Positions 47,076-56,112 are shown, counted from the stretch's first letter. The stretch: DNA of 64,000 bases from Pseudomonas sp. NFACC02 (GCF_900110765.1 NZ_FOEO01000006.1:92374-156373), one strand, 5' to 3'. Translations and numbers: made by a program. Notes: generated by a model not told the origin, from the letters alone.

Positions 47076-48437
47076 TTACAAAAACACAAACTTGGCGATG
47101 AAAATAGCGCACAGCGCCCAGAGGCTCACAGAGATTTCCCTGTGCCGACCGGTGCCGGCTTTCAGCACCACGTAGGTGATGAAGCCCAAGGCAATCCCGT
47201 CCGCGACCGAGAACGTCAGCGGCATCATGATCGCCGTCACGATGGCCGGGATCGTGTCGGTCGCTTCGTCCCACTCGATGTGCGCCATGCCGCCCATCAT
47301 CAGCATCGCCACGTAAATCAGTGCGCCAGCGGTAGCGTAAGCAGGGATCATGCCGGCCAGCGGCGCGAAGAACATCGCGGCGACGAACAAGACGCCGACG
47401 GTGACGGCGGTCAATCCCGTACGACCACCGGCAGCCACACCCGAAGCACTTTCCACATAGCTGGTCACCGGTGGCACGCCGACCATGGCGCCGAAGACGC
47501 TCGACGCGCTGTCGGCCTTCAGGGCGCGCGACAGGTTCTCGATGCGGCCGTCGTCATTGACCAGGCCTGCGCGCTGGGCCACGCCCATCAATGTGCCTGC
47601 GGTGTCGAACATGTGGACGAAGAGGAAGGCCAGGACCACGCTGATCATGCTGACGTTGAACACGCCTGCGACATCCATCGCCATCCAGGTCGGTGCCAGG
47701 CTTGGCGGAGCCGAGAAGATGCCGTTGTAATGCACCAGTCCCAAACCCCAGCCCGCCAGGGTCACGGTGATGATGCTGATCAGGATCGCGCCGAATACGC
47801 GGTGATAGCTGAGCACGGCGATCATCAGAAAACAGATGGCGGCCAAGAGCGGACCGGGCTCGCGCAACGAACCGAGCTTGATCAGCGTCGCAGGGCTGTC
47901 GACCACGATGCCAGCGGTTTTCAGGCCGATCAGTCCGAGAAACAGCCCCACACCGGCGCCCATGGCGAAACGCAGGCTCACCGGGATGCTGTTGAGCAGC
48001 CATTCCCGAATGCGTGAGAGGGTCAGGATCATGAAGAGCACGCCGGAGATGAACACTGCGCCCAGCGCCGTTTGCCAGCTGTAGCCCATGGTGCCAACCA
48101 CGGTGTAGGTGAAGAACGCGTTAAGGCCCATGCCGGGCGCCAGGCCGACCGGCCAGTTGGCATAGAGGCCCATCAACAGGCAACCCAGCGCGGCGGCAAT
48201 ACAGGTGGCCACGAAGGCGGCACCGTGATCGATACCGGCGTCGGCCATGATGTTCGGGTTCACGAAGATGATGTAAGCCATGGTGATGAAGGTCGTCAGG
48301 CCCGCCAGCAGCTCGGTTCTCACGGTCGTGCCATGCAGGCTCAGCTTGAAGAGGCGTTCAAGTAAACCTGTGCGTTTTGGTCTGAGGTCGAGTTGAGTGG
48401 CATCCAGCGGCGCGGCTTCGGGTTTGCGACTTTCCAC
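47076..48437 (-). CDS. AzgA-like NCS2 purine permease
   Basis: 453 residues, 12-14 membrane helices of the adenine/guanine/hypoxanthine (AzgA-like) branch: TELLAGLTTFITMAYIIFVN, GLAPGMGLNAFFTYTVV and FVHMFDTAGTLMGVAQRAGL. It probably brings hypoxanthine, guanine or adenine to guaD and xdhAB. It is divergent from the GntR gene at 48781, and its upstream region carries both operator-like motifs found in the island. Confidence 0.93.
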   Translation of the reverse strand: MESRKPEAAPLDATQLDLRPKRTGLLERLFKLSLHGTTVRTELLAGLTTFITMAYIIFVNPNIMADAGIDHGAAFVATCIAAALGCLLMGLYANWPVGLAPGMGLNAFFTYTVVGTMGYSWQTALGAVFISGVLFMILTLSRIREWLLNSIPVSLRFAMGAGVGLFLGLIGLKTAGIVVDSPATLIKLGSLREPGPLLAAICFLMIAVLSYHRVFGAILISIITVTLAGWGLGLVHYNGIFSAPPSLAPTWMAMDVAGVFNVSMISVVLAFLFVHMFDTAGTLMGVAQRAGLVNDDGRIENLSRALKADSASSVFGAMVGVPPVTSYVESASGVAAGGRTGLTAVTVGVLFVAAMFFAPLAGMIPAYATAGALIYVAMLMMGGMAHIEWDEATDTIPAIVTAIMMPLTFSVADGIALGFITYVVLKAGTGRHREISVSLWALCAIFIAKFVFL

Positions 48438-48501
48438 AGTGAATTCCTCGGAACGTTTTTGTTGTTTTTTTCAGAGCCGGTAACTGCTCCCTGAGGCGAG
48501 T

Positions 48502-48536
48502 TGACCTTTCAGTGTGATTTGTTGACTGAAAGGTCA
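48502..48536. promoter_or_regulatory. Paired TGAC-N6-GTCA-type sites with a 12-bp inverted repeat
   Basis: TGACCTTTCAGT (48502-48513) and ACTGAAAGGTCA (48525-48536) are perfect reverse complements. The right unit TGACTGAAAGGTCA (48523-48536) fits TGAC-N6-GTCA exactly; the left (TGACCTTTCAGTGT) fits partly. The unit centres are 21 bp apart, about two helical turns. Confidence 0.6.
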
Positions 48537-48560
48537 GAAACATGCACGGGCGAATTATGC

Positions 48561-48574
48561 TTTTGTATACAAAA
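48561..48574. promoter_or_regulatory. TTTTGTATACAAAA operator-like palindrome
   Basis: A perfect 14-bp palindrome, the best copy of the TTGTATACAA motif, 124 bp from the permease start. Confidence 0.72.
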
Positions 48575-48666
48575 ATTGCAAATAATGTTTTTGATTTTGT
48601 TGTGAGAAATTTTCGGATTGTGTGCATAACGGTCGCGAAATCAGGAGCGTGTCCAGACGGTGCGCA

Positions 48667-48676
48667 CTGTGTACAA
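48667..48676. promoter_or_regulatory. CTGTGTACAA imperfect site before gntR
   Basis: Two mismatches from TTGTATACAA; 105 bp before the GntR ATG. May serve autoregulation. Confidence 0.45.
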
Positions 48677-48780
48677 TGCGCCATTACTTTTACTGTGACG
48701 TTTGGGCGATATCTGCTATTGATTCGTCATTGCCGATCACGGTCACGGCCCCGCGCCGGATTCAGTTCTTACGAGTGCCC

Positions 48781-49545
48781 ATGAACGATCAGTTGCAACC
48801 TCTCAAGAAACAACCGCATGCCGCCAAGGCTGGCCGCAGCGGTACTCAGGACGACATTGTCTACGCGCACATTTTCGAGGCCATCCTCGAACAGCGGCTG
48901 GCGCCTGGTACCAAGCTGAGTGAAGAAGCGCTGGGCGAAATCTTCGGCGTCAGCCGCACCATCATTCGTCGAGCCTTGTCGCGTCTGGCGCATGAAGGCG
49001 TGGTGTTGCTGCGTCCGAACCGTGGCGCAGTGGTCGCCAGCCCGAGCGTTGAAGAAGCGCGGCAGGTGTTCTTCGCTCGCCGCATGGTCGAGAAAGCGAT
49101 CACTGAACTCGCCGTTGAGCACGCAACGGCCGAGCAGCTCACTGAGCTGCGCAAGATGGTCTGCGACGAGCGCGACAGTTTTTCCCGAGGCGACCGCGGT
49201 GCGGGGATTCGGTTGTCTGGCGAGTTTCACCTGAAACTGGCCGAGGCGGCCAGAAATGCACCGCTGATCAGCTTCCAGCGCAGTCTGGTGTCGCAGACAT
49301 CGCTGATCATCGCCCAGTACGAAAGCGGCAACCGCTCGCACTGTTCCTACGATGAGCACACCCAGTTGATCGACGCCATCGAAGCCCGCGACGCGGCGCT
49401 GGCGGTGAACCTGATGATGCACCACATGGATCACATCGACAGCAAGCTCAATCTGGACGAGGAAAGCGCGTCGGACGACCTGCACGCGGTGTTCTCGCAC
49501 CTGATGCTGCCGAAGAAAAAGCCGGGGCGCAGTACGGCGGTTTAA
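48781..49545 (+). CDS. GntR/FCD regulator of the purine island (candidate)
   Basis: 254 residues: N-terminal winged helix (YAHIFEAILEQRLAPGTKLS, EIFGVSRTIIRRALSRLAHE) and C-terminal FCD ligand-binding domain with spaced His residues (GEFHLKLAEAA, MMHHMDHID) likely to bind metal. FCD regulators often bind TNGTATACNA-like palindromes; such sites lie beside this gene and before puuE, hiuH and the urea transporter. That it controls these is inferred. Confidence 0.92.
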   Translation: MNDQLQPLKKQPHAAKAGRSGTQDDIVYAHIFEAILEQRLAPGTKLSEEALGEIFGVSRTIIRRALSRLAHEGVVLLRPNRGAVVASPSVEEARQVFFARRMVEKAITELAVEHATAEQLTELRKMVCDERDSFSRGDRGAGIRLSGEFHLKLAEAARNAPLISFQRSLVSQTSLIIAQYESGNRSHCSYDEHTQLIDAIEARDAALAVNLMMHHMDHIDSKLNLDEESASDDLHAVFSHLMLPKKKPGRSTAV

Positions 49546-49587
49546 GCCGCGCTACTACAGTGGATCAGCTCGCACTAAGTTCAGTTT

Positions 49588-49618
49588 GATCGTTCCCACG
49601 CTCCGCGTGGGAACGATC
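49588..49618. repeat. Perfect GTTCCCACGC palindrome
   Basis: Arms GATCGTTCCCACGC and GCGTGGGAACGATC (14 bp each) with the loop TCC. Lies between the convergent GntR and guaD genes, where it could also act as a terminator hairpin. Confidence 0.85.
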
Positions 49619-49649
49619 ATCAGCGATCATCAATACGCCGCACCGTACA

Positions 49650-50954
49650 TCAGCGCTGATGCACCAGAACCCCCGCCGAATAGGTCTCGCTGACTGTCCT
49701 GTCATCCCCCAGCGTCATCAGCACGAACAACTTCTCCTCGATACTGGTCGCCTGTTTCATGCGGTAGGACAGCAGCGGCGTGGCGTTGAAGTCCAGCACC
49801 ACGAAGTCCGCCTCGGTGCCTGCGTTCAGGTTACCGATCCTGTCGTCCAGACGCAGTGCCCGCGCGCCGCCCAGGGTCGCCAGGTACAGCGATTTGAACG
49901 GGCTGAGCTTCGCGCCTTGCAGCTGCATCACCTTGTACGCCTCGTTCAGCGTCTGCAGGATCGAGAAGCTGGTGCCGCCCCCGACGTCGGTGCCCAGGCC
50001 GACATTGACCTTGTGCCGCTCGGCCATCGGCAGGTTGAACAGCCCGCTGCCCAGGAAGAAGTTGGACGTGGGGCAGAAGGCGATGGCCGAGCCGGTTTCC
50101 GCCAGGCGCTCGCATTCCTGATCGCACAGATGCACCCCGTGCGCGAACACTGAACGTTCGCCCAGCAGCTTGAAGTGGTCGTAGACGTCCAGGTAATTCT
50201 TGCGCTCAGGAAACAAGGCTTTGACCCACTCGACTTCCTTCAGGTTTTCACTGATGTGGGTCTGCATGTAGAGGTCCGGGTACTCGGTCAGCAGTTGGCC
50301 CGCAAGGGTGAGTTGCTCCGGGGTACTGGTGGGCGCAAAGCGCGGCGTGACCGCGTAGTGCAAGCGACCCTTGCCGTGCCAGCGCTCGATCAGCGCCTTG
50401 CTGTCGACATAGCTGGACTCGGCGGTGTCCACCAGATAATCCGGTGCGTTGCGGTCCATCATGACCTTGCCGGCGATCATGCGCAGATTCAGCTTCTCGG
50501 CAGCGGTGAAGAACGCGTCCACCGACTCCTTGTGACGGCTGCCAAACACCAGGGCGGTGGTGGTGCCGTTGCGCAGCAGTTCCTTGATGAAAATATCGGA
50601 CACTTCAGCGGCGTGGACAGGATCTGCAAACTGCCGCTCCACCGGGAAGACATAGGTGTTGAGCCAGTCCAGCAACTGTTCGCCGTACGAGCCGACCATG
50701 CCGGTCTGCGGCAAATGGATGTGCGTGTCGATGAAGCCAGCGGTGATCAGTGCGTCCGTGTAGATCACCACGTCGACGTCGCTGGCGAGTGTGCCAAGCA
50801 GGTCTTTGGCGTGGCCAACGGCCTTGATCTTGCCGTCCTCGACCAGCATCAGGCCGTCTTCGAAATACTCGTAGGAGGCTTCGAGCGCCACCTCGGCCGG
50901 GTCGGCGATGCTGTGGACGATGGCGGCGCGGTAGGCTTTCTTTTCAATAGTCAT
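49650..50954 (-). CDS. guaD: Guanine deaminase
   Basis: 434 residues, amidohydrolase fold with Zn ligands in FIDTHIHLPQTG, QTHISEN and HGVHL, and Asp in GLGTDVGGGTSF. Converts guanine to xanthine. The ATG at 50954 gives the family's normal length; a GTG at 50966 adds four residues. Last gene of the xdhABC-guaD unit, 18 bp after xdhC. Confidence 0.95.
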   Translation of the reverse strand: MTIEKKAYRAAIVHSIADPAEVALEASYEYFEDGLMLVEDGKIKAVGHAKDLLGTLASDVDVVIYTDALITAGFIDTHIHLPQTGMVGSYGEQLLDWLNTYVFPVERQFADPVHAAEVSDIFIKELLRNGTTTALVFGSRHKESVDAFFTAAEKLNLRMIAGKVMMDRNAPDYLVDTAESSYVDSKALIERWHGKGRLHYAVTPRFAPTSTPEQLTLAGQLLTEYPDLYMQTHISENLKEVEWVKALFPERKNYLDVYDHFKLLGERSVFAHGVHLCDQECERLAETGSAIAFCPTSNFFLGSGLFNLPMAERHKVNVGLGTDVGGGTSFSILQTLNEAYKVMQLQGAKLSPFKSLYLATLGGARALRLDDRIGNLNAGTEADFVVLDFNATPLLSYRMKQATSIEEKLFVLMTLGDDRTVSETYSAGVLVHQR

Positions 50955-50972
50955 CTGAGCATTCACTTTTAT

Positions 50973-51827
50973 TCATTGAGCCTGGCGGCGTGAGACGGGC
51001 GTCAGCCTGGCAACGGGTTCAGCAGCCGGAGAGCCACTTTGCTTGCTGCTTTCCAGACCAAAGCAGGCGTTGTAGGTCGCGATCACTTCAGCGGCGACCG
51101 AGACCGCAATCTCCATCGGCAGCTTGCCTTTGACCTCGGCCAGGCCCATGGGGCAGCGCATGCGCTGTACCAGGGAGGGCGCGAAGCCGCGATCACGCAA
51201 GCGGTGTTCGAATTTTGCACGTTTGGTTTTCGAGCCGATCAGGCCAAACCAGGCGAAGTCGCCGCGCTTGAGGATCGCTGCGGTGAGCTCCAGGTCCAGT
51301 TGATGGTTGTGGGTCATGACGATGCAGTAACTGCCCGCGGGCAGGTTATCCACCTCGTCCACCACTTCGTCGTTGACGATCCGGGTGACGCCATGCGGCA
51401 GGTGCGCGGGGAATTCAGCTTCGCGCGAGTCAATCCAGCGCACCCGACAGGGCAGGCTGGCAAGCAGCGGCACCAGCGCGCGGCCGACATGGCCTGCGCC
51501 GAAGACGGCGATCTGCGCCTGTGGCTGCCCCATCGGCTCGAACAGCAAAACGTTCACGCCGCCGCAGCACTGGCCCAGGCTGGCGCCGAGGCTGAACCGC
51601 TCCAGACGCGTCTGCTGGCTGCCGCTGTCGAGCATTTCGCGGGCAATCGCCATCGCCTTGTATTCCAGATGCCCGCCGCCAATGGTGTCGTAGATCCGTT
51701 CGGCGCTGACCACCATTTTCGAGCCTGCATTGCGCGGCGTCGAGCCACGCTCCTCGATGATGGTCACCAGCACGCAGGGTTCTCCCTGAGCTTGCAGTTC
51801 GGCAAGGGCGCTGATCCAGTTGTTCAT
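50973..51827 (-). CDS. xdhC: XdhC, xanthine dehydrogenase accessory protein
   Basis: 284 residues with the XdhC motifs EERGSTPRNAGSKMVVS, GQCCGG and a Rossmann segment (IAVFGAGHVGRAL). It binds molybdenum cofactor, helps its sulfuration and loads it into XdhB. A repeat element separates it from xdhB. Confidence 0.94.
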   Translation of the reverse strand: MNNWISALAELQAQGEPCVLVTIIEERGSTPRNAGSKMVVSAERIYDTIGGGHLEYKAMAIAREMLDSGSQQTRLERFSLGASLGQCCGGVNVLLFEPMGQPQAQIAVFGAGHVGRALVPLLASLPCRVRWIDSREAEFPAHLPHGVTRIVNDEVVDEVDNLPAGSYCIVMTHNHQLDLELTAAILKRGDFAWFGLIGSKTKRAKFEHRLRDRGFAPSLVQRMRCPMGLAEVKGKLPMEIAVSVAAEVIATYNACFGLESSKQSGSPAAEPVARLTPVSRRQAQ

Positions 51828-51860
51828 GTGTTTCTCCTGATCGCGTCAGGCGATCGAATT

Positions 51861-51985
51861 GATCGTACCCACGTCGAACCGTCTGCGTGGGCACGCTTCC
51901 TGTGACGCTCTGCGTCATGCCGTTAATCGACGCGGAGCGTCTCGGGCTGCATTCCCACGCGAAGCGTGGGGACGAGCTCCTGATC
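51861..51985. repeat. Degenerate palindromic element forming the 3' end of xdhB
   Basis: Begins GATCGTACCCACG and ends GTGGGGACGAGCTCCTGATC, with inner palindromic units (TGACGCTCTGCGTCA; GACGCGGAGCGTC; TCCCACGCGAAGCGTGGGGA). Related to 20328-20435 and 49588-49618. Its right half is read in frame as the end of xdhB. Confidence 0.8.
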
Positions 51986-54340
51986 ACGCTTCAACTGACG
52001 CATCTGCTCACATCCCCACAAAACACGCTCAGGCGTCGCCGGCGCGTCGATCTTCGGCTGATGCCTGTAATCACCCAGGCTTGCCACCGCGTCCTTGATT
52101 GCACACCACGCGGCGATGCCCAGCATGAACGGCGGCTCACCCACGGCTTTGGAATGGAACACTGTGTCTTCGGGGTTCTTGCGGTTTTCTACCAGTTTCA
52201 CGCGCAAGTCTGCCGGCATGTCTGCCACCGCCGGGATCTTGTACCCGGCCGGGCCATTGGTCATCAGCTTGCCTTTGGCGTTCCACACCAGCTCTTCGGT
52301 GGTCAGCCAGCCCATGCCTTGAATGTAGCCGCCCTCGACCTGACCGATGTCGATCGCGGGATTCAGCGAGGCGCCGACATCATGCAGGATGTCGGTGCGC
52401 AGCATTTTGTACTCGCCGGTCAGCGTGTCGACGATCACCTCGGTACACGCCGCACCAAAGGCGAAGTAGTAAAACGGCCGACCGCGTGCCTGACTGCGGT
52501 CGTAGTAGATTTTGGGTGTCTTGTAATAGCCGGTGCTCGACAGCGACACCTGACCCATCCATGCCTGCTGCGCCAGCGTGTCGAAGCTGATCACCTGCTC
52601 GCCGACGCGCACATGGCCGTTGCGGAACTCAACCTGGGACGCCTCGCACTGATAGTGTTTTGCCGCGAACTCGATCAGCCGTTGCTTGAGGGTTTCCGCC
52701 GCATTCTGTGCCGCCTTGCCGTTCAGGTCCGCGCCGCTGGAGGCCGCGGTGGGCGAGGTGTTCGGCACTTTGTCGGTGTTGGTCGCGGTGATCTGCACGC
52801 GGTCGATGCTGACCTGGAACACTTCGGCCACGACTTGCGCGACCTTGGTGTTCAAGCCTTGGCCCATCTCGGTGCCGCCATGGTTCAAATGGATGCTGCC
52901 GTCGGTGTAGATGTGGATCAGCGCACCCGCCTGGTTGAGGAAGCTGGCGGTGAAGGAAATGCCGAATTTGACCGGGGTCAACGCCAGGCCTTTCTTCAGG
53001 ATCGGGCTGTTGGCGTTGTAGGCCATGATCGCCTTGCGACGCTCGGCGTACTGGCTGCTTTCTTCCAGTTCGGCGGTCATCTCCTCGAGCAGGTTGTGCT
53101 CGACGGTCTGGTAGTAGTGGGTGACGTTGCGCTCGGTCTTGCCGTAATAGTTGGCCTTGCGCACGGCGAGCGGATCCTTGCCCAGATGCCGGGCAATCGC
53201 ATCCATCACTTCCTCGATCGCGACCATACCTTGCGGACCGCCGAAGCCGCGATAGGCCGTGTTGGACGCGGTGTTGGTCTTGCAGCGATGGCCGTTGATG
53301 GTGGCGTCGCCCAGGTAGTACGAGTTGTCGGCGTGGAACATCGCCCGGTCGACGATCGAGGCCGACAGGTCAGGTGAATAGCCGCAGTTTCCCGCCAGAT
53401 CGAGCTGAATCCCGTGCAGGCGACCGTCATTGTCGAAACCCACGTCGTACTCGACGTAGAACGGGTGGCGCTTGCCGGTCATCATCATGTCTTCGACGCG
53501 CGGCAGCCGCATCTTGGTCGGCTGACCGGTGAGGCGCGCGACCACTGCGCACAAACACGCAGGGCTCGCGGCCTGGGTTTCCTTGCCGCCAAAACCGCCA
53601 CCCATGCGGCGCATGTCCACGACCACCTTGTTCATCGACACATCCAGCACTTCGGCGACGAGCTTCTGCACTTCGGTCGGGTTCTGCGTCGAGCAGTAGA
53701 CGATCATGCCGCCGTCTTCGGTCGGCATCACCGAGGAGATTTGCGTCTCCAGGTAGAAGTGTTCCTGACCGCCGATGTGCAACGTGCCTTGAATGCGGTT
53801 CGGTGCAGTCTCCAGAGCGGTGGCTGAATCACCGCGCTGATGGGTATGGCTGTCGAGCACGAAATGCTTCTTGCGGTAGGCCTCGACCACGTCGAGCACC
53901 GGCTCCAGGTCCTCATATTCAATGATCGCGGCCATCGCCGCTTTACGTGCGGTTTCGTGGTCGCGAGCGGCAACGGCGATCACTGGCTGGCCGACGAACT
54001 CGACCGTGTCGATGGCGAGCAGCGGGTCGCCAGGCAGCAACGGGCCGATGTCTTTCAGGCCAGGGATGTCTTCGTGGGTAATTGCAATGCGTACACCCTC
54101 GAAGTCGTAGCAGGGCGAGACGTCAACGCTCACAATCCGCGCGTGCGCCCGATCGGACATTCGCGCATAGACGTGCAACTGATTAGGAAACTCCAGCCGG
54201 TCATCGATGTAGATCGCTTCGCCTGACACGTGCTTGTCGGCGCTGTCGTGCTTGACGCTGCGGCCGACGCCGGTGGTGAGGTCCTGCTGGAACAGGGCGA
54301 CGAGTTCTTCCTGGGTTTTAGCGGGATGATGATTAGACAT
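51923..54340 (-). CDS. xdhB: XdhB, xanthine dehydrogenase molybdenum subunit
   Basis: 805 residues of the large Mo-cofactor subunit: GRSVKHDSADKHVSGEAIYI, RRMGGGFGGKETQA, RGFGGPQGMVAIEEVMD and NHGGTEMGQGLNTK. Oxidises hypoxanthine and xanthine to urate with XdhA. The natural end is near ERVLWGCEQMRQLKRD; the last 19-20 residues (QELVPTLRVGMQPETLRVD) are encoded by the repeat at 51861-51985. It overlaps the xdhA stop by 8 bp. Confidence 0.95.
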   Translation of the reverse strand: MSNHHPAKTQEELVALFQQDLTTGVGRSVKHDSADKHVSGEAIYIDDRLEFPNQLHVYARMSDRAHARIVSVDVSPCYDFEGVRIAITHEDIPGLKDIGPLLPGDPLLAIDTVEFVGQPVIAVAARDHETARKAAMAAIIEYEDLEPVLDVVEAYRKKHFVLDSHTHQRGDSATALETAPNRIQGTLHIGGQEHFYLETQISSVMPTEDGGMIVYCSTQNPTEVQKLVAEVLDVSMNKVVVDMRRMGGGFGGKETQAASPACLCAVVARLTGQPTKMRLPRVEDMMMTGKRHPFYVEYDVGFDNDGRLHGIQLDLAGNCGYSPDLSASIVDRAMFHADNSYYLGDATINGHRCKTNTASNTAYRGFGGPQGMVAIEEVMDAIARHLGKDPLAVRKANYYGKTERNVTHYYQTVEHNLLEEMTAELEESSQYAERRKAIMAYNANSPILKKGLALTPVKFGISFTASFLNQAGALIHIYTDGSIHLNHGGTEMGQGLNTKVAQVVAEVFQVSIDRVQITATNTDKVPNTSPTAASSGADLNGKAAQNAAETLKQRLIEFAAKHYQCEASQVEFRNGHVRVGEQVISFDTLAQQAWMGQVSLSSTGYYKTPKIYYDRSQARGRPFYYFAFGAACTEVIVDTLTGEYKMLRTDILHDVGASLNPAIDIGQVEGGYIQGMGWLTTEELVWNAKGKLMTNGPAGYKIPAVADMPADLRVKLVENRKNPEDTVFHSKAVGEPPFMLGIAAWCAIKDAVASLGDYRHQPKIDAPATPERVLWGCEQMRQLKRDQELVPTLRVGMQPETLRVD

Positions 54341-55802
54341 ATGCAGTCACCCGAGTCTCGATGTGTGGCGTTTGCAGCTCGATGAAGTATTTGCGCAGCA
54401 GGTTCTGCGCGGTCAGCAGGCGGTATTCCTTGGTGGCGCGGAAATCCGAGAGGGGCGTGAAGTCCTTTTCCAGCGCCGCACAGGCACGCTCGACGGTGGC
54501 CGAGGTCCAGGGCTGACCGATCAACGCCTGTTCGCAGTTAGCGGCGCGTTTGGGAATCGCCGCCATGCCGCCGAATGCAGCGCGGGCGTCAACAATGGCG
54601 CCGTTCTCCACCTGCAGGCGAAAGGCTGCGCAGACGGCCGAGATGTCGTCATCCAGGCGTTTGGACACTTTATAAGCGCGGAATGCCTGTCTGGCGTTGG
54701 CTTTGGGCACGATGATCTTCTCGATGAACTCGCTTTCCTGACGCGCGGTCACGCGGTAATCGATGAAGTAATCTTCCAGTGCCAGGGTGCGAGACTTCTC
54801 GCCCTTACGCAGGACGATTTTCGCGCCTAATGCGATCAGCAGGGGAGGCGAGTCACCAATGGGCGAGGCATTGCCGATATTGCCGCCCAACGTGCCCTGA
54901 TTGCGGATCTGCAGCGATGCAAAACGGTGCAGCAATTCGCCGAAATCCGGGTATTCACCGCTCAATGCTTCGTAGCAGTCGGTCAGCGCCGTGGCAGCAC
55001 CGATCTCGATACGGTCGTCGAAGTGCTCGATCTTCTTCATGTCGGTGACATTGCCGACATAGATCATCACCGGTAATGGACGATGGAATTGCGTGACTTC
55101 CAGCGCCAGGTCGGTGCCGCCAGCCAGTAGGCGTGCCTGAGGGTACGAATCGTAGAGGTCAGCGAGGTCGGCGACGGTGAGCGGCACCAGGCAGCGTTTG
55201 TCGCCGCTGTTCAGTTCGGCGGTTTCCTTGGGCTTGATGGCTTTCAGGCGCGCCATGGTCTGTGCCTGCCGGGCGTCGAACTGGTCGGGCTGGCGCTGGC
55301 TGCAACTCTGTTCGGCAGCCGCGAGAATCGGACGATAACCGGTGCAGCGACAGAGATTGCCGGCCAGGGCCTCATGGGCCTGAGCGTGCTTGATTTGTGT
55401 CGAGTCCGTCGCATTGCTGTTCTTCTGCAAGGCAAACAACGACATCACGAAACCGGGTGTGCAGAAGCCGCATTGCGAACCGTGGCACTCGACCATGGCC
55501 TTCTGCACGCTATGCAGTTCGCCCTGGTGCTTGAGGTCTTCGACGCTGATCAGCTGTTTGCCATGCAGCGATGCAACGAAAGTCAGGCAGGAATTGAGGC
55601 TGCGGTAGCTCAGGTGATCCTGACCGTCTTCATCGGTGGTCAGCTCGCCCACCACCACGGTGCAGGCGCCGCAGTCACCGCTGGCGCAGCCTTCCTTGGT
55701 GCCGGACTTGTGTAAATGCTCACGCAGATAATTGAGCACCGTCATGTTGGGGTCCAGAGCATGCTCGGTTTTCAGCTCTTGGTTCAGCAAAAACTGGATC
55801 AC
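54333..55802 (-). CDS. xdhA: XdhA, xanthine dehydrogenase FeS/FAD subunit
   Basis: 489 residues from the GTG at 55802 (VIQFLLNQELK, the family start); an ATG at 55865 would add 21 residues without similarity. Two [2Fe-2S] domains (CASGDCGACTVV; CGFCTPGF and CRCTGYRPI), then the FAD domain (LLAGGTDLALEV, LGGNIGNASPIGDS). It passes electrons from the Mo centre to NAD+. First gene of the unit, divergent from a GntR gene with paired TGAC-N6-GTCA sites between. Confidence 0.94.
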   Translation of the reverse strand: MIQFLLNQELKTEHALDPNMTVLNYLREHLHKSGTKEGCASGDCGACTVVVGELTTDEDGQDHLSYRSLNSCLTFVASLHGKQLISVEDLKHQGELHSVQKAMVECHGSQCGFCTPGFVMSLFALQKNSNATDSTQIKHAQAHEALAGNLCRCTGYRPILAAAEQSCSQRQPDQFDARQAQTMARLKAIKPKETAELNSGDKRCLVPLTVADLADLYDSYPQARLLAGGTDLALEVTQFHRPLPVMIYVGNVTDMKKIEHFDDRIEIGAATALTDCYEALSGEYPDFGELLHRFASLQIRNQGTLGGNIGNASPIGDSPPLLIALGAKIVLRKGEKSRTLALEDYFIDYRVTARQESEFIEKIIVPKANARQAFRAYKVSKRLDDDISAVCAAFRLQVENGAIVDARAAFGGMAAIPKRAANCEQALIGQPWTSATVERACAALEKDFTPLSDFRATKEYRLLTAQNLLRKYFIELQTPHIETRVTAYV

Positions 55803-55892
55803 GGGTCGCGCCTCGTCTTCTTGTAAGGGATGGCAATCTTGGAAAGGTGTAACGGAAGCTGTCATTGAACCTGTCGATGAATTTATCAGTTC

Positions 55893-55929
55893 TGACTATC
55901 GGGTCAATTTATTTCTGACCTTTAAGTCA
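55893..55929. promoter_or_regulatory. Two TGAC-N6-GTCA sites between xdhA and gntR
   Basis: TGACTATCGGGTCA (55893-55906) and TGACCTTTAAGTCA (55916-55929), centres 23 bp apart. The same half-sites and a similar spacing occur before the AzgA-type permease. Probable operators of the adjacent GntR regulator. Confidence 0.65.
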
Positions 55930-56112
55930 AGAAAACGGCTTTTCCGGCGACGGGCCGATTAACGGCAACACGACCTTGCAATAAAACAATGTGGCGAGGC
56001 TCAAAGTTTTGCTTATTTCGTGCCAGTTTCCATGCACATGGCCCTGCGCCACAGGTATCCAGTGCGATACACTGCGCCGCTTGTGTGCAGCTATCGGGTT
56101 TGAAGGAAAGAC

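Larger units (their letters stand above)
48438..48780. promoter_or_regulatory. Divergent control region permease-GntR
   Basis: A 343-bp A+T-rich region. Contains a TGAC-type double site (48502-48536), the 14-bp palindrome TTTTGTATACAAAA (48561-48574) and CTGTGTACAA (48667-48676). No gene is seen here. Confidence 0.7.

Noticed and set aside
51887..53377. A 496-residue plus-strand open frame opposite xdhB
   Set aside because: Antisense shadow; xdhB has unmistakable molybdenum-enzyme motifs on the other strand.
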